Source of the DNA: Sphingobacterium sp. UBA2700
GTDB lineage: Bacteria > Bacteroidota > Bacteroidia > Sphingobacteriales > Sphingobacteriaceae
Assembly (NCBI GenBank): GCA_002354335.1
Contig: DELI01000036.1
Coordinates: forward strand, 1 to 64,000
Direction: 5' to 3'
Length of the DNA: 64,000 bases
Shown in pieces: positions 1 to 6,728 of this stretch. The stretch's first letter is position 1. Every line of letters begins with the position of its first letter. The notes beneath the pieces were generated by a model. That model was given only the letters and a program-made list of their open reading frames with translations, searched no databases and was not told the DNA's origin. The position numbers were made by a program, and so were the translations under genes.

Positions 1-9
1 AAAGGGTTA

Positions 10-42
10 TACATTGGGTTTACATTGGGTTTGTATTGGGTT
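10..42. repeat. Three tandem 11-bp units (TACATTGGGTT type)
   Basis: Three consecutive 11-mers at 10-20, 21-31 and 32-42 differ by two bases in the last copy. The period of 11 is not a multiple of three, so it is not coding. The same unit in reverse complement forms a longer array at 11411-11495. Nothing else in the first 90 bases looks like a gene. Confidence 0.8.
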
Positions 43-145
43 TATAAGGGGAGTGAGTGGTAGGAGTTTAGTAGTTGTTGTATTAGTAGTTAGTATTTAG
101 TAGTTAGTATTTAGACCTATGGTGGACTATCCTGCTGATCCTTAA

Positions 146-257
146 ATCCTTCCTTTCTTGGTTCAAAGACAATGCATCCTTCCTTTCTTGGTTCAAAGAC
201 AATAAATCCTTCCTTTCTTGGTTCAAAGACAATCCATCCTTCCTTTCTTGGTTCAAA
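146..257. repeat. 30-bp tandem repeat, four copies
   Basis: The core TCCTTTCTTGGTTCAAAGAC starts at 151, 181, 211 and 241 at exact 30-bp spacing; the last copy diverges at its end. Because 30 is a multiple of three, the minus strand shows a repetitive 61-codon open frame (104-289), but it has only repeat-derived residues and no gene-like composition. I treat it as non-coding. Confidence 0.85.
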
Positions 258-285
258 ACAAACGAGCAAAAACAAACGAACAAAA

Positions 286-311
286 GCAAAGGCGCCTAAT
301 CGGCGCCTTGC
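286..311 (-). terminator. Terminator of the fimbrillin-like gene at 388-2193
   Basis: The arms GCAAAGGCGCC (286-296) and GGCGCCTTGC (302-311) form a GC-rich hairpin. Read on the minus strand it is followed by a T-rich tract (TTTGCTTTTGTTCG...). It lies about 77 bp after the lipoprotein stop codon. Confidence 0.65.
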
Positions 312-387
312 TCTAATATCTGACGTCTAATATCTAAAATCTACAGCTGCCCTAGGTCTAAATACTAACTACTAAATAGACTAACAA

Positions 388-2193
388 CTATTTTCTTACA
401 CAGCGAATAGGAGTAAGCGTAGTTGCTGACATATTGTGGTTAGACATCATGACGCCCTGAAAGCTACCATTTAATGACTGGGCAAAAGTTTCTTGAGTTT
501 TTGTTCGCCAATAACCGTGCGTTTGTCCATAATTTACAGGGTCTCCAGGATTGAAATCAATCGTTGGTCCACCTATGCTTGTTTTATAGCCTATTGGTGA
601 AAAAGATAAAAAGCCATTAGGATAAGCCGGAGCGCCAAGTGCTAAGGTGCCTGGGTTGATCTTTAAATACCAACGGTAATTACTAAGTTCCGGTTGTTCC
701 TTATTTTGCAGATTATGAAGTTCATCGATCTGTGTTGTGGTTGGTAGATCCCATGTTCCTTCCGGGTAAACCAATTCACATATATTCTTACCGGTAGTAC
801 CGATGCTGTATATATCGTTTGTAAAATAATCAGCAGAAGGTACCGCAGTCCTTGTTCGGTACACTGTGTTATCGTAGCGGAATTTATAGGCTTGTCTTAA
901 TCCAATCGAGGTGTTGGCCGCGGTAGCATCGCGCCATAAATCTGCTCTAGCCCATTTTGTGTTTCCGACGGTAACCGGCGATTCTACAAGCTTAATGGAT
1001 AGGAGATAGCTTTTTCCGGGACGCGCAACAAATCCAGGGAAACTAAATGTTTTATTGCTGAACATTCGCTCTACCGCAGTTGTTTGAGGCGTCACAGAAT
1101 TCGTATTATCTTCGTTTACACGTTCACTGGTCAATATAATGGAATCTATCGTTACAGTAAACCTTCGCGTTTCAAGCCCGTTGGTTGGCGTGTAAAAGGT
1201 GTATCGTTTCTTTGTATTCAAGTTTAAAACAGAGTCGGTTCCAACAGGTACCACGTATGCGGAGCTATTATGGTTATAAACCCTTGTCAAGCTACTTATT
1301 GATTGCGATATACTGGATAGTGAACTATCGCGTAGCGAGAAGCTCGCTGTTGCCATTCCACTGTCGTCGGTGAAACGAAGACTAGCATAAGTAACAGGCG
1401 CAAACATGCCTCGCGAATTCAATTCAACAATAATTTTTGAGGTCTTACGCGTCAATACAAGATTATTAATGGGGTTGGTTCCATTAACAACATTACTAGT
1501 TGTAATAAGGCCTTTGGAATAAGCAAAGTCATGACGGTAGCTCGTACTATTCGATGTCGGGTAAATTGGAATTGTGTACGTCGGTGTAGGTGTGTTTGCA
1601 TATTCAGGTATATCTCTCGTATTGTTGTAGGTATAGGCATACCAAACATATTTGGTATTCCGATTTGCTGGGATCGATACGGCAGTAGATCCGACTATGC
1701 CTTGGGCCTGCCCGACGTAGGTGCCTGGTGCACCGCTTCCATTGTCTGTATATAGGACGACACGATAGGTTACACCGCTTTCCAGATTAACAAGAACTCT
1801 AGCAGCTTTGTTTTCGGCGTTGGAAGAAGTTTTAGTCGAGGATCCGATGATTTCCTTTTGCTTATATTCGTCTGGAATATCTTCAGAAATCGACATGATC
1901 GCATCTACATCGCCTAAGCTCACAATTTCACTTTGTGCAGATACTTTTTTCACTTGTTGCAACCTGTTTCCGGATGCGCTTGCATCACCGTTACTGTGAT
2001 TGTCAGCGATATCTGGCGTATCTTCAATCGAAGCTAATGAAAAGACGATTGTAGTTTCATTTTTTGCAACATACTGAATTTCGGTCTCGCTTTCAGGGCC
2101 TGTTTTTTTACAATTGCTTAAGGATAGGAGGAGTGCTAGACCAAAGAGAAAACTCAGTGGTCGATTAACACTAAATAGGTAATTCCTTTTCAT
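388..2193 (-). CDS. Fimbrillin-like surface lipoprotein (FISUMP-type C-terminus)
   Basis: A predicted cell-surface lipoprotein of about 601 aa. I place the start at the ATG at 2193, because from there the protein begins with a lipoprotein signal (hydrophobic stretch then LSLSNC, with Cys as the lipid site). The open frame runs on to 2367, but those 58 codons lie over another small gene and have no signal character. The middle part contains the ARKTSRI-like Mfa/fimbrillin segment (here TRKTSKIIVELNSRGMF) and an FYTPT motif. The C-terminus has ICELVYPEGTWDLPT, GYWRTK and the ending IRCVRK, which resembles Fibrobacter-type major paralogous domains of Bacteroidota surface proteins. It is a paralogue of the gene at 4034-5797. 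A role as a fimbrial subunit or adhesin is inferred from the family. The specific partner is unknown. Confidence 0.8.
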   Translation of the reverse strand: MKRNYLFSVNRPLSFLFGLALLLSLSNCKKTGPESETEIQYVAKNETTIVFSLASIEDTPDIADNHSNGDASASGNRLQQVKKVSAQSEIVSLGDVDAIMSISEDIPDEYKQKEIIGSSTKTSSNAENKAARVLVNLESGVTYRVVLYTDNGSGAPGTYVGQAQGIVGSTAVSIPANRNTKYVWYAYTYNNTRDIPEYANTPTPTYTIPIYPTSNSTSYRHDFAYSKGLITTSNVVNGTNPINNLVLTRKTSKIIVELNSRGMFAPVTYASLRFTDDSGMATASFSLRDSSLSSISQSISSLTRVYNHNSSAYVVPVGTDSVLNLNTKKRYTFYTPTNGLETRRFTVTIDSIILTSERVNEDNTNSVTPQTTAVERMFSNKTFSFPGFVARPGKSYLLSIKLVESPVTVGNTKWARADLWRDATAANTSIGLRQAYKFRYDNTVYRTRTAVPSADYFTNDIYSIGTTGKNICELVYPEGTWDLPTTTQIDELHNLQNKEQPELSNYRWYLKINPGTLALGAPAYPNGFLSFSPIGYKTSIGGPTIDFNPGDPVNYGQTHGYWRTKTQETFAQSLNGSFQGVMMSNHNMSATTLTPIRCVRK

Positions 2194-2242
2194 GGGGGCG
2201 TTTTTAAAATTTTTTGTGTGTGTTTGAGAGTGACGCAAATGG

Positions 2243-2410
2243 TTACATATCGTAAGTCTTAAAACTTCCGGTCGGCGTGTTATCCCATTCTTCGATTTTT
2301 GGCTCATTGCTAGTCCCGCCGGTATTGACCGTGGCTGAATTCGTTGCGATGGACTCCTCCATTTCAATAATTGTTAAATCAATTATTGGCTGAACATATT
2401 TTACCTTCAT
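2243..2410 (-). CDS. Small SATV-motif protein, paired with fimbrillin-like gene (member 1)
   Basis: A 55-residue ORF found by translating the stretch upstream of the lipoprotein gene. It begins MKVKYVQPIIDLTIIEMEES, then carries IATNSATVNTGG, an acidic segment with IEEWDNTPTGSFK, and ends in YDM. It has no signal peptide and no transmembrane segment. It lies 49 bp before the lipoprotein start and in a different frame. It aligns along its whole length with the ORF at 5854-6027, and its central E-x-E-x-S-I-A-x-x-S-A-T-V motif recurs in the ORFs at 20071, 22400 and 24950. That repeated pairing with large lipoprotein genes is the evidence that it is real. Function unknown. A role as export helper, minor subunit or signalling peptide is speculation. 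Confidence 0.75.
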   Translation of the reverse strand: MKVKYVQPIIDLTIIEMEESIATNSATVNTGGTSNEPKIEEWDNTPTGSFKTYDM

Positions 2411-2466
2411 CTCTATATGTTTTATCAGGTAGTTAAAATAATTAGTGCTCGTGTGTGATATTGGTA

Positions 2467-2512
2467 CAAAAATAGAGAAATAGGGTCTTTAAAGAATGTG
2501 ACGACGGTCACA
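2467..2512 (-). promoter_or_regulatory. Predicted promoter with Crp-type palindrome upstream of member 1
   Basis: On the minus strand TATTTTTG (2467-2474) fits the Bacteroidota -7 consensus TAnnTTTG. About 30 bp upstream is the perfect palindrome TGTGACGACGGTCACA (2497-2512), a TGTGA-N6-TCACA Crp/Fnr-type site. Its centre would be near -41, the place of a class II activator. The remaining gap up to 2787 is AT-rich and I see no further gene. Confidence 0.5.
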
Positions 2513-2787
2513 TTTAAGATTCTTTTAATGATTTTTGTAGTAATTCGATAATTCTTTGTAGATATTTATTGCTTACGCAATTGACTTTCTTAAAAAAGTA
2601 AAGTAATACAAAATAGACGTTGAGGCTACATTTTTAATCGTTTTATAAAAAACAATCGGTTGATATTTTCAAATTTTCATTGAAAATAGCTCCTTTTTTA
2701 ATGAAATTGAATTTAAATTATAACGAAATATGTATTGGTTCGATTAATAAGTTAATTGGAGAGGTAATAATTTTACTTTATTAGTTA

Positions 2788-3285
2788 CTAAGAGTGACTC
2801 TTGGCATATTCACTGGGCGAGTATCCGAATTTGGCTTTGAAGGTTTTTCTAAAGTACTCAGGATCGGAGAATCCAACCTGATAGCCGACTTCGCTCACCA
2901 TCCATTTTTGCTCCTTCAATAGCTGCTGTGCTCTCTTTAATCTGAGCTCTTTAATAACATCTGCTAAGCCCATTCCGGTGAGGGATTTAATTTTTCGATA
3001 CAATTGAGCTCGACTCAGACCAATGGATTCTCCGATATGCTCGATTTTCAGTTCGGAGTTGCTCATGTTGCTTTCAATGAAAGAAAAGACTTTTTGTAAC
3101 AGTATATCGTCCGGCGACTGCGTCGATGTTTGACTGGGTTCCAGGCTGATGCGTTGTTGAAACAGTTCCTGTTGTCGAAGTCTTAGTATAAGTTGGTTTT
3201 TTACTTTTAGTGATAGTACATGCCGAAATCGGAGGAAAGAAATTCGATGACGGATTAATAGGCAATTTGTTGGCTTGCTTATTAA
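2788..3285 (-). pseudogene. 3' remnant of a hybrid two-component (HTCS) AraC-type regulator
   Basis: The frame is open from 3285 to 2788 without a credible start. From about 3220 downward it reads like the end of a hybrid two-component regulator: juxtamembrane basic linker (LKVKNQLILRLRQQELFQQ), a spacer, then the AraC-type helix-turn-helix with LSRAQLYRKIKSLTG and VGFSDPEYFRKTFKAKFGYSP. The periplasmic Reg_prop repeats, kinase and receiver domains, about 1200 residues in intact proteins, are absent. The upstream end abuts, in the opposite direction, the 5' end of a GH105 gene. This suggests one deletion that joined two divergent genes of a pectin locus. An isolated 92-aa translation from the ATG at 3066 is possible, but I do not think it is a working regulator. 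Confidence 0.8.
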
Positions 3286-3940
3286 TCATTCCCTTTCTAC
3301 ATGCATCTGCTCAAAGATCGAATAGTCCCCTCTATGAGCAGATCGCGCTGTCGGAAATGAAGCGTTTCCCCGAATTGTGGCAACTGGATCACGGTAAGCG
3401 CCTGTATTTTGCTTATTCCCAAGGATTAGGGGCGCTCGCCTTCTATAAACTGTATGAAAAAACGAAGAATGAAGTGTACTTCAATTATGTAGAGACCTGG
3501 ATGGATAGCCTGATTGGCAATAAGGGCGAGATCTACTTATACAAGCCGGAGGACTTCCATCTCGATTTTATCAATCCTGGAAAGTTGCTGTTTCTCCTTT
3601 ATGAGAAAACAAAGAAGGACCGAATATTGGAAAAAACTATCAGGAAGCATCTGTTAACAGCATGTTTTTGTATGCTTATGCCAAAGCGGTAAACAAGGGG
3701 TACATAGAAAAAGGATATTGGCAAGTTGTGGACAAGATATTGGCAGGTTTACAGAAAAAGTTACTCGTATTAAATGCCGATGGCCTGTGTGATCTTCATC
3801 AATGTAATGCTGTCGCTGGATTAGGCGGAAGTGGAAATCGCGATGGAAGTTTTGAATATTATGTAAATGAACGAATTCGCTCGAATGATATTAAAGCGAC
3901 TGCACCTTTAATCATGGGATTGATGGAAATGGATAAATAG
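3210..3940 (+). pseudogene. Internally deleted GH105 unsaturated rhamnogalacturonyl hydrolase
   Basis: Two open frames belong to one decayed gene. The first (3210-3692) has a signal peptide (LLACLLIIPFLHASAQ) and the GH105/YteR N-terminus with EMKRFPELWQLDHGKRLYFAYS and INPGKLLFLLYEKT. The second, one frame over and open through 3940, has the C-terminus with NSMFLYAYAKAVNKGYI, AGLGGSGNRDGSFEYY and NDIKATAPLI. Intact family members have about 200 residues between these parts, including the catalytic-site region, so a deletion with frame change lies near 3640-3660. The 5' end also seems truncated: the only in-frame start is a GTG directly at the junction with the regulator remnant. Intact enzymes release unsaturated galacturonate from rhamnogalacturonan disaccharides. 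Confidence 0.85.
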
Positions 3941-3970
3941 TAATTAGCGAGTGCATAGAATTTAATAAAA

Positions 3971-4005
3971 AAAAGAGGCCAAACTTTTGACGTTCTGGCC
4001 TCTTT
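3971..4005. terminator. Bidirectional terminator between GH105 remnant and fimbrillin-like gene
   Basis: AAAAGAGGCC (3971-3980) pairs with GGCCTCTTT (3997-4005) around a 16-nt loop. It is flanked by A-rich sequence on the left and T-rich sequence on the right, and sits between two convergent transcripts. Confidence 0.65.
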
Positions 4006-4033
4006 CTCATGAAAGTAAGATCTTAAAAATCGC

Positions 4034-5797
4034 TTATTTTCTAACGCAACGTACGCTGGCTAAATTAGAAGAGGTCATCGATTGGTAAACCATTGAAGCG
4101 TTATACGACAATACTGCAAAATTGGTTGCACTTTTTGTTCTCCAATAGCCTTTCGTGTTTTGGTAGTTCACGCTATTGGGGAAAAAGTTTGTCGTGCTGC
4201 CGGTACTAGATGTTTTATAGCCAACCGGAGCGAAAATCAGGTTTTCATGCGGATGACCGGGAGCACCTTCTGTAGCTACCGAAGGCCTGATAAACATATA
4301 CCAATTATTTCCTTCTATACCAATATATTTGGGCAGTAAGCTTGATAATTCGTTGATTTGCGCTTGCGTAGGCAAATCCCAAGTACCTTCTGGATAGATA
4401 AGTTCGCAAATGTTTCTTCCATTCGTTCCGAGCGTATAAATATCAGATGTAAAATAATCCGTTGTAGGAACACCTGCTGTTGTTCTATATAATGGATTGT
4501 CGTAACGCATCTTATATTGCCAAAGACCCTCCGGTGTGATTTTACCATTAGCATCCCTCCAAGTATTACCTCGCGCCCATTTGGTCGTGCCTATCGTAAT
4601 CGCGGATTCAACTAATTTGATCGAAACAAAATAGCTTTTGCCCGGCATAGCCACAAAGGTTGGGAATTCAAATGCTCTATTATAAAATTGGCGTTCAACA
4701 TATCCGATAGATCCATCAGCATCTGCCAAACGTTGACTGGTAACTTTCAGTGTATCAATTGATACGACCAATTTGCGTGAAGTGGTACCATCCGTAGGGG
4801 TGTAGAAAGTATATCTCCGTTTGGTATTTGCATCCAATACCGTATCAGTATCCACCGGAACTTGATAGGCAGCATTATGATGAACCCAGACGTTTTTGGA
4901 AGCCACTAAAGGGTCTACGCCTTGTAAAGTAGCGTCGGCTAATCTAAAGTTTCCAGATATGACCCCGCTATTATCCTTAAATTTTATATTGGCATGCGTA
5001 ATGGGTGCAAACATGCCACGCGAATTGACTTCGACGATAATACGTGATGTTTTGCGGGCTAAGACCATTCCGCTAATGATGTTTTGACCATCCACAACAT
5101 TATCAGTCGTGATAACACCAGTTGCATAAGCAAAATCCTTACGTGTCGCAGAGCTATTTCCTGTAGGATCCAACGGTACGGTACCTACTGCTTGATTGAA
5201 AACCGGAATAGAACTCGTATTATTATTTGTATAGGCATACCAACGGTATTTGGTATTTCTGTTTGCAGGAATAGAAACCGCGGTTGAACCAACTTTGCCT
5301 TCAGCTTGTCCTACGTAAGTTACCTGTTTGCCGCTAGCGTCCGCTGTATAAAGCACAACGCGGTAGGTTGTTCCTGGCGCTAAGTCAATAGGTAATCCAG
5401 CAGCCTTGTTGCCAGTTGATGAAGAGGAGCTTGCTCTTGAAGAACTTATTATTTTCTTCTTTTCTTGATATTGAGCTGGTAAATCCTCCGAAATAGTCAT
5501 CACAGCATCAAACTCACCCAAACTGACAATTTCACTTTGAGCGGCTACTTTTCTTAGTTGCTGACGAGCAGGCCCTGACAATTTCGGATCGCCTGAACCT
5601 TTACTTTGTTCAACACTGTCCATGTCCTCGATGGCATCAAGAGGAAAGACAATGACCGTCTCGTTTTTTGCTACATAGGGTTCCTCAATCGCTGTCTCGG
5701 AACTTGATTTTTTACAATTCGTTAATAACAGTAGGAATGCGACACTCAGGGTCAACAAAGAGGATTTGCGTCCGTCTAGTAATGAAAGATTATTCAT
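4034..5797 (-). CDS. Fimbrillin-like surface lipoprotein (FISUMP-type C-terminus)
   Basis: A 587-aa paralogue of the protein at 388-2193. The N-terminus is a lipoprotein signal with lipobox LTNC. Next come a shared AKNETVIVFPLDAIED segment and an AAQSEIVSLGEFDAVMTISED segment. The core carries LARKTSRIIVEVNSRGMFAPI and RRYTFYTPTDGT. The C-terminus has NICELIYPEGTWDLPTQAQI, WYMFIRP, GYWRTKS and the ending VRCVRK. The two copies share conserved blocks over their whole length, so they arose by duplication. Export to the surface is likely from the lipobox. Adhesive or fimbrial function is inferred from the family. The gene follows a small SATV-motif ORF with a 56-bp gap. Confidence 0.8.
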   Translation of the reverse strand: MNNLSLLDGRKSSLLTLSVAFLLLLTNCKKSSSETAIEEPYVAKNETVIVFPLDAIEDMDSVEQSKGSGDPKLSGPARQQLRKVAAQSEIVSLGEFDAVMTISEDLPAQYQEKKKIISSSRASSSSSTGNKAAGLPIDLAPGTTYRVVLYTADASGKQVTYVGQAEGKVGSTAVSIPANRNTKYRWYAYTNNNTSSIPVFNQAVGTVPLDPTGNSSATRKDFAYATGVITTDNVVDGQNIISGMVLARKTSRIIVEVNSRGMFAPITHANIKFKDNSGVISGNFRLADATLQGVDPLVASKNVWVHHNAAYQVPVDTDTVLDANTKRRYTFYTPTDGTTSRKLVVSIDTLKVTSQRLADADGSIGYVERQFYNRAFEFPTFVAMPGKSYFVSIKLVESAITIGTTKWARGNTWRDANGKITPEGLWQYKMRYDNPLYRTTAGVPTTDYFTSDIYTLGTNGRNICELIYPEGTWDLPTQAQINELSSLLPKYIGIEGNNWYMFIRPSVATEGAPGHPHENLIFAPVGYKTSSTGSTTNFFPNSVNYQNTKGYWRTKSATNFAVLSYNASMVYQSMTSSNLASVRCVRK

Positions 5798-5853
5798 TGG
5801 CGTTATTAATAGATTTTTTAGTGTTATTAGTGTTTTTTTAATACTCCTTGAAT

Positions 5854-6027
5854 TTACATGTCGTAATTCTTAAAACTTCCGCTTGGCGTGTTGTCCCAAT
5901 CTTCAATTTTTGGAGTATTGCCAGAATTGCCCGTATTGACTGTAGCAGAACTGGTTGCAATGGATTCTTCCATCTCAACAGTTGTACAGGCAATTGTTGG
6001 TTGAACATATTTTAGCTTAGAATACAT
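5854..6027 (-). CDS. Small SATV-motif protein, paired with fimbrillin-like gene (member 2)
   Basis: A 57-residue ORF read by hand from the leader of the lipoprotein gene. It begins MYSKLKYVQPTIACTTVEME, continues ESIATSSATVNTG, and has IEDWDNTPSGSFKNYDM at its end. It matches member 1 almost residue by residue from KYVQP onward, while the DNA differs at many third positions, as expected if the protein is under selection. It has no signal peptide. The gene is followed by 56 bp and then the lipoprotein start. Function unknown. Confidence 0.75.
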   Translation of the reverse strand: MYSKLKYVQPTIACTTVEMEESIATSSATVNTGNSGNTPKIEDWDNTPSGSFKNYDM

Positions 6028-6075
6028 CAATTGTGTTGCTATTTAAAGTTATTTGTGTGACCGTGTGATTTATTG

Positions 6076-6123
6076 CAAAAATAGATAAAATGCTCGTTTA
6101 TAGGGGCTAGTGTTGTTAAACAC
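6076..6123 (-). promoter_or_regulatory. Predicted promoter and inverted repeat upstream of member 2
   Basis: TATTTTTG on the minus strand (6076-6083) again fits TAnnTTTG. The inverted repeat GTGTT-GTTA-AACAC (6110-6123) is centred about 33 bp further upstream, close to the position of the Crp-type palindrome of the paralogous promoter at 2467-2512. The gap from 6124 to 6450 is AT-rich with no gene that I can support. Confidence 0.4.
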
Positions 6124-6450
6124 AGGCAGGGTTTTCTTTTTTTGTAGATTACTGCAAATATTTTTGTAGGATATAATTTCTTATTTTGAGGAACATTTGA
6201 GAAGCATTGTAATGCCGTTCTTGGCTTTTGTTGCTATTTTGTTAATAGCATAGCATAAAAGAGCCCCCCATTTTAATTATTTAGCAATGGTTTATTGCAA
6301 ATTTTACTAGACTTTAAATTATTCTATAAGGAAACATTTGTTTTGGTTGTGTAAAATTTCATAAGAACGGATAATTTTTATTTGTAACTGTTCACATCTA
6401 CCCCTGTTTCTTCTCTTATACAGGACTGGCAAAATCGATTCGAAAAATAT

Positions 6451-6478
6451 ACGCAAACGATGTCGGCATCGTTTGCGT
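6451..6478 (+). terminator. Strong 12-bp-arm hairpin with T-run (terminator or operator)
   Basis: ACGCAAACGATG (6451-6462) and CATCGTTTGCGT (6467-6478) form a perfect stem with the loop TCGG, followed by ATTTTTCT. It looks like an intrinsic terminator on the plus strand, yet no plus-strand gene lies before it, so it could have belonged to a lost gene. The arm ACGCAAACG also resembles half of a LacI-family operator, and a LacI gene follows the uxa operon. I cannot decide between these from sequence alone. Confidence 0.5.
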
Positions 6479-6555
6479 GCATTTTTCTAGTAATCAATCG
6501 TATAAATTAGGAACTTGAGTTTAGAAGATAGAAATAAACCTATTACAAGTCACCT

Positions 6556-6696
6556 ATGCAACACAGAGTAGTTTTTTTGATTTCAATTGCGCTATTGTTT
6601 TTCGGACTGTGCAGTTTCGTGATACAGGAGCGAAAAAGAACAATTTGGATGATGGGTGATAGTACCATGGCGATAAAAGCAGAAAACAGCAGATAA
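6556..6696 (+). pseudogene. 5' remnant of an SGNH-family (rhamnogalacturonan) acetylesterase
   Basis: A 46-codon ORF with a signal peptide-like start (MQHRVVFLISIALLFFGL...) runs into TIWMMGDSTMAIK and then stops. GDSTMAIK is the block I nucleophile motif of SGNH/GDSL hydrolases, in the form typical of rhamnogalacturonan acetylesterases, which normally continue for about 200 more residues. The rest is missing; uxaB starts 32 bp later. Together with the GH105 and regulator remnants it marks erosion of an extracellular pectin-degrading locus. A real 46-aa secreted peptide is unlikely. Confidence 0.75.
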
Positions 6697-6728
6697 AGAA
6701 AGATTAAACCACACTATTGGATGTCCAT

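Larger units (their letters stand above)
94..378. repeat. Inverted-repeat-bounded intergenic element
   Basis: A 26-bp sequence at 94-119 is found again as a perfect reverse complement at 353-378. Weaker complementarity continues outward (72-79 with 383-390). The 285-bp element encloses the 30-bp tandem repeat and the terminator hairpin of the lipoprotein gene at 388-2193, and reaches to within ten bases of that gene's stop codon. It carries no transposase. It resembles a MITE or a bacterial interspersed palindromic repeat. That identity is an inference. Confidence 0.6.

Noticed and set aside
104..289. A 61-codon minus-strand ORF with repeated NQERKD
   Set aside because: It is the translation of the 30-bp tandem repeat; the composition is repeat-derived and there is no gene context.
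2194..2367. N-terminal extension of the lipoprotein at 388-2193 to the ATG at 2367
   Set aside because: Would bury the lipoprotein signal 58 residues inside and overlaps the small gene 2243-2410 in another frame.
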